From the NCBI GenBank assembly GCA_021295785.1, contig JAGWBR010000002.1:64376-128375 (forward strand): a stretch of 64,000 nucleotides of DNA, written 5' to 3'. Source of the stretch: Gemmatimonadota bacterium. Lineage in GTDB: Bacteria; Gemmatimonadota; Gemmatimonadetes; Palauibacterales; Palauibacteraceae. Below the pieces are notes generated by a model. The model worked only from the letters and a program-made list of their open reading frames with translations. It was not told the origin of the DNA and ran no database searches. The translations under genes were made by a program, and so were the position numbers. Within the stretch, counting starts at the first letter, position 1. Each line of letters opens with the position of its first letter. Below are positions 38,334-47,821 of this stretch, piece after piece.

Positions 38334-41300
38334 TTGCGCCGAATTTTCGTTTCCCCACCGGCTTGGTTCGCCCCGGCCACCAAGCTGTCTTCGTTTGCAC
38401 GAACCGCGGTGGCCGTGCTCTTTGCAGTCGCGACCTTCCACCACCAGGCGGCCGCCCAGTCCAACGCCACAACGGGAGTCATCAGAGGGGTCGTACTTAA
38501 TCCGCAGGGCCTCCCGGTCGCGGGGGCCGAAGTTTCCATTGAACACCGGGACACCGGACTCAGGGTTACGGCAGTTACGAGCGGGCAAGGGCTTTTCGTC
38601 CGTACCCTGTTGCCACTCGGGGCCTACCGAGTAGAGGCCAGCGCCGAGGGGCAGCTGGGTACCGCCTCCGCGGACCAGTTGTACCTCCGCGTGGGAGAAA
38701 CCGTGGATCTGGAGCTTCGCTTCGCCCCGGTCGAGCTGGAAGGGCTCACGGTGGAGGCGGGCGGCACTGGACCGATTCCAAGCGGCGAAAACGCCGCGGG
38801 CGCACAGCGGTTTACGGAAGAAGTAGTGGACGGACTCCCCAGCAACGGGCGCAACTACCTTGACATGGCTTACCTGACCCCGGGGGTTTCGAGGTCGCAG
38901 GGGCCCGACGGGGAAGTGCTCAACATTGCCGGCCAGCGCGGCATCTTCAACAACGTGATGGTCGACGGGGGGGACTTCAACAACCCCTTCTTCGGCGAGC
39001 AGCGCGGCGGCCAGCGCCCGGCCTTCACCTTCAATCAGGATGCCGTGGAGGAGCTGGTTGTGGTGAGCCGCGGGGCTGCGGCGGAATTCGGCCGGTCAGC
39101 GGGCGGATTCGTCAACGTGATCACGAAGTCAGGAACCAACGAACTCCGCGGCACGGCCCACTACCACGGGCAGTCGGACGGGATATCTTCAGGCTACCGG
39201 AGTCGCGACGGGGTTACTCCGGAAGAACCGGACTTCACCAGAAGCCAGGTCGGATTCACCCTGGGCGGCCCACTGGTGCGCGACCGGGCATTTTTCTTCC
39301 TGGCATACGACCATCAGGAGGCCACCGAGACCAAGCAGTTCGATCGCCTCGTGGCCGGCCCCGAAAACCTTGCCAGGCTCGACCAGTTCCTGCAGGACCA
39401 GTGGCCCGGGTTGTTTGAAGACGAATTCGGCCCGGTCCAACGGACCGACGATGCGCGGGCGCTCCTGGCCAAACTCGATTTCAACCTGACCGACAGACAC
39501 CAGGCCTCGTTCAAGTACAACTACTCCTGGTCCGAGCAGGTGAACGGCACGTTCGACGTGGATTCGTGGGGCTTGTCTTCCAACGGCGTGGAGCAGGACT
39601 ATTCCCATGCGGTCAACGCGAGTCTCAGATCGCAGCTCACAGGGGCGCTGTTCAACGAACTGCGAATTCAGTGGGCGCGAGAGGACCGGCCAAGGAGTTA
39701 CGAAGGGCCTCTGATTCCGGGTGCGGACATGCCGCCGCAACCGGCTTATGCCGAGCTGGGGGGGCGTCCGTTCCCCGATATCGGAATGGATTTCGCCGAC
39801 GGGTTCAGAATAGGGCTGCCGTTCTTCTTGCCGATTCAGCCCTCCAGGGACACTCGTCTGCAGATCGTCGACAACATCAGCGTCGCCGCCGGCCGCCACC
39901 TCTTCAAGGCGGGCGTCGAATACAACCGCACCACCACCGCGCAGCAGTTCATCGGACTCTCCAACGCGCGTTACGTGTTCGATTCGGTGGACGGGTTTAT
40001 CAACTTCGCGACCCACGGCAACAACTACGTGACCTGCTCGGACGGGAGCAGCAACACGGCGGGTGTGTGCCCGGAAGGGACATCAATCACGGGGCCGGTT
40101 CTGCTCTATTTGCAATTGGCCACGGTGCCGGGCAGGCCGGCCGAGGACCTGGGCGCGTCGGACATGTTGATGCACGAACTGGCGTTTTTCGTGCAGGACA
40201 CGTGGAGGTTCGGTAGCCGGCTTACCCTTGCGACGGGTATTCGGTGGGAGGGGTCTTTCCACCCGAACACGTTCATCGATCCCGAAGACACGTTCTACGG
40301 ACCGTACCTGGGCGACGACCGGTTCCCGTCGGACGGGCAGATTCCCGACGACCTGGACAACTTCCAGCCCAGGTTCAGCGTGGCGTGGGACGCCGACTCG
40401 CGGGGGCTGACCTCGTTCAGGGGGACCGCGGGAGCCTACTACGCACGCATCCCGAAGCTGGTTCTGGCCCAGCCGCGCACCACGAACGGGGCCTTCCAGC
40501 AGGTCTTGTTCAGGAGCAGCGCTGATTCGCCTTTTCTTGGCGCGCCTCCGCCGATCGACTCGTTGCTGGACGGGTCAACCACTCCGCCCTTCCGCCCCGA
40601 CATTCATGTTGCGGCGCGTGATCTGGAGCTTCCGCGCACCTGGATTTTTTCGCTTGGAGCCGAGCGGCGGCTGGGGCGCCGGGCGAGCGTATCGCTCGAC
40701 TATCAGCATTCCCGCGCCGACCAGTTGTTTCGATTTGTTGATCGCAACGCCGAGGTGTTCGGTACGCCATTTGGCGTGGGAACCCACCCGGACGGGGGCG
40801 GGATCGGGACCCTGACCACTGTCGAGAGCACTGCACGTTCGCGGTACCACGCGGTAACGCTGGGTGGACGCGGGGGTGATCCCGAAGGCCCCCTGGCGGC
40901 GTTCGAGGGCAGTTACACGATGTCGTGGGACAAGTCGGACGATGACAACGAGCGCGATCCGTTCACGTTCACCTACGCCGATGCGTCCCGTCTGGAAGCC
41001 GAGTGGGGGTGGTCGGACCGTGACCGCAGGCACATGGCGAACGCCTACGTGCTGCTGCGACTGCCCGGCGGTGTGCTGGGCGGGAGTTCGGTCCGGTACA
41101 CTTCGGCATCTCCCGTTTCGGAGGATTGCTCTGACCCGGGCCAGCGGGCGGCCGAGCCTGTCGAGCGAATCTGCGCGGACGGGACAATTCTCCTCCGCAA
41201 CACCCTCCGCAGGGACAACGACCTGTTTCAGTGGGATGTGCGGCTGTCCCGACAGTTCGGTTGGGGTGCAGGCACAATAGAACCCGTATTTGAAATGTTC

Positions 41301-41429
41301 AACATCACGAATACAGACAATATCCTTGACACCGCGCGGGGGTCGCTGTTGTTCAATTTCGACGGCACGATCCGTAGCGGGCTGGGCGACACGCGCCGTG
41401 CCCAGCTGGGCGTCAGGGTCACTTTCTGA
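38334..41429 (+). CDS. TonB-dependent receptor with N-terminal carboxypeptidase-regulatory-like domain
   Basis: TGVIRGVVLNPQGLPVAGAEVSIEHRDTGLRVTAVTSGQGLFVRTLLPLGAYRVEA; plug region VVDGLPSNGRNYLDMAYLTPGV, C-terminal beta strand LGDTRRAQLGVRVTF. Confidence 0.93.
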   Translation: MRRIFVSPPAWFAPATKLSSFARTAVAVLFAVATFHHQAAAQSNATTGVIRGVVLNPQGLPVAGAEVSIEHRDTGLRVTAVTSGQGLFVRTLLPLGAYRVEASAEGQLGTASADQLYLRVGETVDLELRFAPVELEGLTVEAGGTGPIPSGENAAGAQRFTEEVVDGLPSNGRNYLDMAYLTPGVSRSQGPDGEVLNIAGQRGIFNNVMVDGGDFNNPFFGEQRGGQRPAFTFNQDAVEELVVVSRGAAAEFGRSAGGFVNVITKSGTNELRGTAHYHGQSDGISSGYRSRDGVTPEEPDFTRSQVGFTLGGPLVRDRAFFFLAYDHQEATETKQFDRLVAGPENLARLDQFLQDQWPGLFEDEFGPVQRTDDARALLAKLDFNLTDRHQASFKYNYSWSEQVNGTFDVDSWGLSSNGVEQDYSHAVNASLRSQLTGALFNELRIQWAREDRPRSYEGPLIPGADMPPQPAYAELGGRPFPDIGMDFADGFRIGLPFFLPIQPSRDTRLQIVDNISVAAGRHLFKAGVEYNRTTTAQQFIGLSNARYVFDSVDGFINFATHGNNYVTCSDGSSNTAGVCPEGTSITGPVLLYLQLATVPGRPAEDLGASDMLMHELAFFVQDTWRFGSRLTLATGIRWEGSFHPNTFIDPEDTFYGPYLGDDRFPSDGQIPDDLDNFQPRFSVAWDADSRGLTSFRGTAGAYYARIPKLVLAQPRTTNGAFQQVLFRSSADSPFLGAPPPIDSLLDGSTTPPFRPDIHVAARDLELPRTWIFSLGAERRLGRRASVSLDYQHSRADQLFRFVDRNAEVFGTPFGVGTHPDGGGIGTLTTVESTARSRYHAVTLGGRGGDPEGPLAAFEGSYTMSWDKSDDDNERDPFTFTYADASRLEAEWGWSDRDRRHMANAYVLLRLPGGVLGGSSVRYTSASPVSEDCSDPGQRAAEPVERICADGTILLRNTLRRDNDLFQWDVRLSRQFGWGAGTIEPVFEMFNITNTDNILDTARGSLLFNFDGTIRSGLGDTRRAQLGVRVTF

Positions 41430-41486
41430 ACGCCGGTCTCTGACAGCGCCGGGTCTTCGCCGCCGCCGCTTTACCTTTGATTCACG

Positions 41487-44162
41487 CTACGTCCGCGTGG
41501 GATGGCGAGCCAGTAGCCTGATCCGGGTCGTTAGCCGCTCGAAGGCATGGTCGGGGCCGGGGGGCCTGGCGAAATCCACGTAAAGGACGCCGCCGCTGAC
41601 CCTGGCGCCGGCCGATTCGTCGAGCGGTTCCGCGTCCACCGCGGTGCCAAACAGGGGAAGGGCGTAGGACCGTCCTGCCGTACCCTCCAGCAGCAGCAGC
41701 CACCCTTCTGTCCCGGCAGTGAAATCGAGTACCCGGAGCCCGGAGCTCCGCTGCCCCGGTTCCAGAGCGATGCGGGGCGGGGAAACGGCAAGCCCGCCTT
41801 CCCACGCCACGCTGATCTCGACGGGTTCTGCTTCTGAAATCGCGATCTCAAGAGGCTGCCCGGCTGCGGGAAGGTCGAGCGTCTTGCCGCCTGCCTTAAC
41901 CGAGGCGTTTCGGGCACCAAGCGGCACATCAGGCACGAAACGCAGGGTCAGCGGCGGTCCCCCGGCCCGAACCACGGTCCGGAAAGACCCTCCCTCCGGG
42001 GTCCATTCCTGGCTGAAACGGGCGTCCAGAGAAGTGCCGCCAACCCGCAGACCCCGAACCGCGGCTTCATCCCAATCCGGCGGCAGCTGGGGCGCGAGAA
42101 CTGCCGTGCGCTCCACCGCCATGGGTTCCCATCCAAAAACCCCCCGCAGCAGAGGCGTGACCAACATCGAACTGGCAAAGAACTGGTGGGGCACGGATTG
42201 GTCGAGCGGCTGGTAGAAAGTGCCCGAGAAAAGTTCGTGATGTCGGCCCAGGTCCCAGTCGTAGGTCATCTGCTTGACGGCGTCCATCAAGTGGAAGCCC
42301 GCCCAGGGGCGCCGGTACCTGTACTGGGCCCACGACGCGTACCCCGTCACGAAAGGCCAGACGGTTCCCATATTGTACGCCAGGGGGCCGTAGAGCTCGC
42401 TCTCGGTCGAAAGCATGTGTGCGCCCCAGTCCGACGAGATGCGGTCGCTGGCGATGGCCCTCAGGGTGGAACGGGCGCGTTCACTCTCGAATAACCCGAA
42501 CGCAGCCGCCGTGGACGGCCAAACCGTCAGGTTGGAGTCGGTGGTTCCGTCCGAGAGTATCCCGAAGCCGTGGTGTCCACGTTCGGGCAACCAATACGCG
42601 TCGTTGAGCGTAGCTATCGCGACGGGAGCAATCCGCGCCGCCTGCCGTGCCACTGACTCGTCGCCCGCGACGGCGGCCAGCGCCGGAGTGGCTTGGGCCG
42701 CGGCGGTCCACACCCCGGCCAGATAGATGTCTTGGTGCAGGGCCGCGCCGAGGCCCCCGACCTCGACGGCGGCCAGCCCGCCCACCGTGTTCTCAATGAT
42801 CCCGTCCCCGTCGGTCTCGGCGGTCAGGCACCACTCCCAGGCGAGCTTGTAAGCTGGCCACAACTCCCGGACCAGATCGTCGTCTCCGCTGGCCCGCCAG
42901 TACAGATAAACGGCATACATCCAGTACGGAGTAGTGTCTGCGTGGTAATAGGCGTAGGGATAGGTGCCGAACCAGTCGATATGCGCCGCCCCCTGCGATA
43001 TCTCGTGGGTGATTTTCCCGTCGGACCGCTGGTGCGAGGCCAGGAAACGCAGCTCTTCGGCAACCAGGTCGAACTGACCCAGGGCGTCCATGGCGAACGT
43101 GTTCATCATCGCGTCGCCACCAAAAAACCACCCAAAGCCAGGCCTGGCCCCCGACCCGGAAAAGCCCCATCCGGCCACGAACCCACATCCCAGATCGGGA
43201 TTGCAAACCCTCTGTTCTTCGAGGTTGATCTTGGCCCATTCCAGCGCCAGATCAAGTGCGGGGTCCGGGGTCTGAACCGATGCGGTTGAGGCCAGCGCCC
43301 TGTCGGCCCATGTGCGCGTGTCCAGGTACAGCGTTTCGGCCTGAATAATCAGGCGGGCGTAGCGAGCGAAAGCACTGTCCCGCGGGACCCCGCCGCCCGC
43401 GATGGCAACAGGAATGAACTCCCGGCGCGCCCGGTCAGGGGTTACGGGGATGACCATGGTCCGCGGGGCCTCGCCCAGTTGATGGGCGGGATGTTCGACC
43501 GAGTTGGTGGCCCACGGCGATCCAACCAGGACATTCCGCTCCGCGAGGCTCTCGGAAAGCACAAACACCCGCCTCCCCGCGTCCCAGTAGGCATACTGGC
43601 CGCCCAGCGACGCGGGCCACATGTAGTTGAGGAGCGGGTGAAACTCGACGACGATTTCGATCGGCTCGGGCGCGTCCACTTCCAGCAAGACCAGAATCCC
43701 GTGGGCCGACGTGTCGCGTGGCGCGAGGATGTGCTGGCGTACCTGGAACGCGGCGTGACTGTAGGTGATGGTGGCCAATTCCGGGCGCACCGTCACGGTC
43801 CGCGCCACTTGCTCGCCTGGGATCGGGGATCCGTACCCCGGGGTGGTGAACGAAAGCCGGAATCCGGTCCCTACCTTGAGCGGGTGGATCCACAATTCGG
43901 CCTGGCCTGTCTCCAGACCCAGCCACGCGGCCCGGGGACCGGTCACTCCCAGGTACTCGCCCGCCCGGACCGGGCCGGTGAGCTGGATCTCGGAATCCAA
44001 GATCTCAAATCGGGGCACGGTCATGGCAGCCAATTCGCCTTGAGCGGGCAAGCCCGTGCGCTGGGCGGCGGCCGGGTGGACAACCAGTGCAGCCAGAACG
44101 GCCACACAGCAGAAAAGGTCGGCCCCCGATCCGGAGTGGCGGCTGACGCCTAACGGGATCAT
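41487..44162 (-). CDS. Secreted six-hairpin glycosidase-like protein (amylo-alpha-1,6-glucosidase-like)
   Basis: Signal peptide (LFCCVAVLAALVVHPAAAQ); GFGWFFGGDAMMNTFAMDALGQFDLVAEELRFLASHQRSDGKITHEISQGAAHIDWFGTYPYAYYHADTTPYWMYAVYLYWRASGD, typical (alpha/alpha)6 features. Confidence 0.75.
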   Translation of the reverse strand: MIPLGVSRHSGSGADLFCCVAVLAALVVHPAAAQRTGLPAQGELAAMTVPRFEILDSEIQLTGPVRAGEYLGVTGPRAAWLGLETGQAELWIHPLKVGTGFRLSFTTPGYGSPIPGEQVARTVTVRPELATITYSHAAFQVRQHILAPRDTSAHGILVLLEVDAPEPIEIVVEFHPLLNYMWPASLGGQYAYWDAGRRVFVLSESLAERNVLVGSPWATNSVEHPAHQLGEAPRTMVIPVTPDRARREFIPVAIAGGGVPRDSAFARYARLIIQAETLYLDTRTWADRALASTASVQTPDPALDLALEWAKINLEEQRVCNPDLGCGFVAGWGFSGSGARPGFGWFFGGDAMMNTFAMDALGQFDLVAEELRFLASHQRSDGKITHEISQGAAHIDWFGTYPYAYYHADTTPYWMYAVYLYWRASGDDDLVRELWPAYKLAWEWCLTAETDGDGIIENTVGGLAAVEVGGLGAALHQDIYLAGVWTAAAQATPALAAVAGDESVARQAARIAPVAIATLNDAYWLPERGHHGFGILSDGTTDSNLTVWPSTAAAFGLFESERARSTLRAIASDRISSDWGAHMLSTESELYGPLAYNMGTVWPFVTGYASWAQYRYRRPWAGFHLMDAVKQMTYDWDLGRHHELFSGTFYQPLDQSVPHQFFASSMLVTPLLRGVFGWEPMAVERTAVLAPQLPPDWDEAAVRGLRVGGTSLDARFSQEWTPEGGSFRTVVRAGGPPLTLRFVPDVPLGARNASVKAGGKTLDLPAAGQPLEIAISEAEPVEISVAWEGGLAVSPPRIALEPGQRSSGLRVLDFTAGTEGWLLLLEGTAGRSYALPLFGTAVDAEPLDESAGARVSGGVLYVDFARPPGPDHAFERLTTRIRLLARHPTRT

Positions 44163-44346
44163 TCCGCCAATCTTGGTGCCGCGGGGCCAAGAAGGGAAGA
44201 AGGATCGGGATCGGAACACTGCCTGACCGCGGCAACTTGGCACGGATCTTGCTATACAACGGGTCGAAGGCGCGCCCGGCAGCAATCGGGCACCATCTTC
44301 AACAATACACATCACAAAATGACCCCTTTACCGAAGGAGTAACACG

Positions 44347-44796
44347 ATGCTTCCCACGATTAACAACAGAGTCTCTCGCCACGTCCCGCTGTTCGACCAT
44401 CCGTGGATGGACGAGGTGCTGGACACCACCATCGGGAACCTGCGTCCCGCGCTCGGCAGCCCCTTCGTTCCTGCCTTCGCAGCGGCGACCATGTACGAGT
44501 CGGACGATGAGTACGTGCTGGAGTTGGATTTGCCCGGGTTCACGGATAACGAGATTGATCTCACCTTCGATCGCGGTGTACTGAACGTGTCGGGTGCCCG
44601 CGAGGCGGCCGAGGCCGTCGAGGGCCGCACGTACCACATCAACGAGCGCCGGACCGAGCGGTTCAACCGCAGTTTCTCGCTACCGCGGGGGATTCGGCCG
44701 GACGAGGTCGTCGCACGGCTCAACGCCGGCGTTCTGACCGTCAACCTTCCCAAGCGCCCCGAGGCCAAGCCCCGGCGCATTGACGTGTCCGCCTGA
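44347..44796 (+). CDS. Small heat-shock protein, Hsp20/alpha-crystallin family
   Basis: MYESDDEYVLELDLPGFTDNEIDLTFDRGVLNVSGAREA...RSFSLPRGIRPDEVVARLNAGVLTVNLPKRPEAKPRRIDV. Confidence 0.95.
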   Translation: MLPTINNRVSRHVPLFDHPWMDEVLDTTIGNLRPALGSPFVPAFAAATMYESDDEYVLELDLPGFTDNEIDLTFDRGVLNVSGAREAAEAVEGRTYHINERRTERFNRSFSLPRGIRPDEVVARLNAGVLTVNLPKRPEAKPRRIDVSA

Positions 44797-44814
44797 CCCA
44801 ACCGGGTTTTGGAT

Positions 44815-44846
44815 AACCGAGCCGAGCCACCAAGCCCGGCTCGGTT
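44815..44846 (+). terminator. Hairpin A downstream of hsp20
   Basis: AACCGAGCCGAGCCACCAAGCCCGGCTCGGTT; 10-bp perfect outer stem plus imperfect extension. Confidence 0.55.
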
Positions 44847-44856
44847 GGCGCACAAC

Positions 44857-44899
44857 AAAGAAGGGGCCGGGGGGCGGACACCCCCCCGGCCCCTTCTTT
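44857..44899. terminator. Strong bidirectional intrinsic terminator (hairpin B)
   Basis: AAAGAAGGGGCCGGGGGG-CGGACA-CCCCCCCGGCCCCTTCTTT; 18-bp arms, lies between convergent hsp20 and metalloprotease genes. Confidence 0.8.
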
Positions 44900-44901
44900 A
44901 C

Positions 44902-44927
44902 TTACTTGGGCCGCGCGGCCCAAGTAA
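44902..44927. repeat. Perfect 26-bp palindrome
   Basis: TTACTTGGGCCGC|GCGGCCCAAGTAA, 13-bp arms with no spacer. Confidence 0.9.
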
Positions 44928-44941
44928 ACACCCCGGCGGGA

Positions 44942-47500
44942 TCAGTCGTCGTCGGGATCCAGGATCATGTCAATCCTGATCAGGACGTCCTGAAGGTGCA
45001 GCTTGGTCGCCCGGTCGGACGCGCCGTCGACCGCGTCCTCAACTTCTTCCCAGATCGTCTCGAGTTCGCCCCGCACGTAAGCTCTGATGTCCGACATGGA
45101 CACGTCCACCGTAGTGAAAAATGCGCTAAGGTCCAGGCCGCCGAAGAAGGCCGGGGGAGGCGGATCCTGAGTCATCAAGAATTCAAGACGCTCCAGGTGG
45201 CCGCGCTGCAAGTTCCGGCGGTAGACGCCGATCGACTCACCGCTTTCCAGCTCCGACCAGATCGCCGCCCGCATATCGTCCATCAACTCGCCAATTGAGT
45301 AGGCGTCGTCGCCCATGCGGGCCTCGCCCTCGATGAGCCTCTGAAGCCTGCCCGGGTCAAGGGCTCGGTTCACGGGCCCGACCATGAGGCCGCGGAGCCG
45401 GTGAACCGTAGAGACCCCTTCGATCCGCCCGAGGATCTCTTCGTTGACCATCCACAGTGGCGGCTGCCAAGCCTGTTCGGCGTAGAAATGGACCGCACGG
45501 CGCTGTGCGTCTTCACCCACGAACTCGTAGATCGTCCCTTCCTGCCCAATCCGCTTCCGCGTGGTCACCACCCCGCCGATGTTCGTGGCGACGTGGCCCA
45601 TGTAGCGGTCCCACTGGCCGATAACCTGACGGTATAGCTCGGCCAACTCCTCGTAGTTTTCGCCTTCGCGACCGGCGTCGGTCCATTCGAGGAGATTGTC
45701 CATGATCCGCTTCAGGTTCTCGATACCGAGCGAGCTGGCTTCCATCGCATCCGATCCGATCGCCTCGGTTTGCCCGGTGGGGTCAATCGGAGTGGCGTTC
45801 CCGAAATAGGTGTAGGGGTCGTCGTCGACCTCGCGGATCCAGCTGTCCAGAGTTGGACGCTCGTCGTCCGCGGATTCGGCATCGAGGATCGGGCGGTACC
45901 CCCAGGCGATCGCGTGCCTGTCGTAAGACCCGATGCGGGGATCGAAGCAAGCGCCTTCGTCTTCGGGCTGCGCCACGTAGTTGAAGCGCGCATAGTCCAT
46001 GATCGACGGAGCAACGCCCTCGCGGCACACAAAGCCGGGTGCCCGCAGCGAGTCGACCGGGAACGCCGAGCTGGACTTCATGTTGTGCTGAAGCCCAATC
46101 GTGTGGCCTACTTCGTGCGCTGACACGAACCTGATCAGCTTGCCCATGGTCTCGTCATCAAAGTCGACCATGCGGGCTTCGGGGTTGGCCGCGGCGGTCT
46201 GCACCAGATACCAGTTCCGGAGCAGGTTGGCCACGTTGTGGTACCAGTTGATGTCGCTCTCCAGAATCTCGCCGGTACGGGGATCGTGCACGTGCGGCCC
46301 GGAGGCGTTCGCGATCTCCGACGGGAACCACCGAATCACCGAATAACGTGCGTCTTCGGGGCTGAACTCGGGGTCTTCCTCCGGGGTCGGGGGCATGCGG
46401 CCCTCAATCGCGTTCTTGAACCCGGCTGCCTCGAACGCCTCGTTCCAGTCGTCTACGCCAGCCTTCAGGTAGGGCCGCCACTTATCCGGCGTGGCCGGAT
46501 CGATGTAGTAGACGATCGGTTTGACCGGCTCGACCAACTCACCTCGGTTGAACGCTGCGGTGTCGGATGGTTCGAGGCGCCAGCGCGTGACGTATGTGCG
46601 GTCGATGACGTCGTGATCGCTGCGCCCGTAGTCGGTCTGCGTGACCGAGAAGAAGCCGACCCGCTCGTCGAAGAGCCGCGGCCGCATCGGATCGTCGGGC
46701 AGGAGCAGCATCGACTGGTTCATCTCGACCGTAACCGAACCGGAGCTCCCGTTGGGCGGGTTCGAAGCGTTGTAGGTCAGTACGTGCCTGACTTCCACGT
46801 TGCGCGGGAAGCTCTTGGCCCACTGAATGAAGGTCCGGCTCGAATCCAGGTTGCGAATCTGGAACTGCGTACGCCGGAAGCCACCGATGCCGAACAGCGG
46901 AACATCCGACTCGAACAGAGGCGTTGCGTCGATCACCACCGTTGTCGAATCATCGTTGAGCGCCATCACATCGAACGCGCGGACGATCGGCTCGAGGTTG
47001 GCATTCCGCACCGCCTCGTAGATCGGCAGGGAATCGCTGGCCACGTTCACGTAGCTGACGATGCTCAGCAGGATCACGTTCTCGTCGTGGTCGCTGCGCG
47101 TGAAGCGCACGGTCTGGGTGTTGGATTTCTGCCCGCCGTAACCCATTCCGTCGGGCACCCTCGCCTGCCTGCTCACCGTGAGGATCTCGCGGCTCAGCAT
47201 GTTCTCGGGGATCTCGAACAACAGCTGGTCGTCTACCGTGTGCAGGTGGAACATCCCCGAATCGGTGACTGCGTCCTCGGTAACAACGTCGCTGTAGGCT
47301 TCGGGCCCCTCGTCATCTCCGCGGCCGCCACCGGGCCCGGATTGACCCCCGTCTCCCCCGGGACCGCCCGAGGCCGAAGGGGGCTGGAAGGAGAGGGTCG
47401 CACAGGCGCCGAGGGTGAGAGCCGCCGCTGCGGTAAGCGCCGCCAGTCTCAGTGTAGCCAGTCTCGGCGCCCGGACCGGGCGGACCTGGGGTTCGGTCAT
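44942..47500 (-). CDS. Secreted zinc-dependent metalloprotease lipoprotein (DUF5117/DUF4953-like)
   Basis: Lipobox LTLGAC; FVSAHEVGHTIGLQHNMKSSSAFPVDSLR (HExxHxxGxxH); ATG at 47500. Confidence 0.88.
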   Translation of the reverse strand: MTEPQVRPVRAPRLATLRLAALTAAAALTLGACATLSFQPPSASGGPGGDGGQSGPGGGRGDDEGPEAYSDVVTEDAVTDSGMFHLHTVDDQLLFEIPENMLSREILTVSRQARVPDGMGYGGQKSNTQTVRFTRSDHDENVILLSIVSYVNVASDSLPIYEAVRNANLEPIVRAFDVMALNDDSTTVVIDATPLFESDVPLFGIGGFRRTQFQIRNLDSSRTFIQWAKSFPRNVEVRHVLTYNASNPPNGSSGSVTVEMNQSMLLLPDDPMRPRLFDERVGFFSVTQTDYGRSDHDVIDRTYVTRWRLEPSDTAAFNRGELVEPVKPIVYYIDPATPDKWRPYLKAGVDDWNEAFEAAGFKNAIEGRMPPTPEEDPEFSPEDARYSVIRWFPSEIANASGPHVHDPRTGEILESDINWYHNVANLLRNWYLVQTAAANPEARMVDFDDETMGKLIRFVSAHEVGHTIGLQHNMKSSSAFPVDSLRAPGFVCREGVAPSIMDYARFNYVAQPEDEGACFDPRIGSYDRHAIAWGYRPILDAESADDERPTLDSWIREVDDDPYTYFGNATPIDPTGQTEAIGSDAMEASSLGIENLKRIMDNLLEWTDAGREGENYEELAELYRQVIGQWDRYMGHVATNIGGVVTTRKRIGQEGTIYEFVGEDAQRRAVHFYAEQAWQPPLWMVNEEILGRIEGVSTVHRLRGLMVGPVNRALDPGRLQRLIEGEARMGDDAYSIGELMDDMRAAIWSELESGESIGVYRRNLQRGHLERLEFLMTQDPPPPAFFGGLDLSAFFTTVDVSMSDIRAYVRGELETIWEEVEDAVDGASDRATKLHLQDVLIRIDMILDPDDD

Positions 47501-47821
47501 TTCGGTGTCCTTCGTTGTGATGATGTTTGTGCCGCCAATTCCCGTGGCGGTTGCCAACGGGGGTCGCGCCAATTCGCTGCGAACGGCTGGCGTGCGGGCA
47601 TGGGAGATTAACCCCGCAGGGGAACGGTTTCCAGAGCAGCACCTCCGGGCTAATTTGCAGAGGCTAAACAAGAATCGCTTGCCGCGGTCCGTCAGGCTGG
47701 CTCGGCGGTGGCCCTTTTTGAGGGGTCGCACCGTGTCTGGGTCGCCCCGTTTCCGGGCGGCAAGCGCCGACAACGCGATTCCCCCGGGCCGCGGTCCGGT
47801 TCGATTCCTTCAAACACGGCA

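Noticed and set aside
46238-47611. 457-aa plus-strand ORF
   Set aside because: Antisense to the HExxHxxGxxH metalloprotease; compositional artefact.
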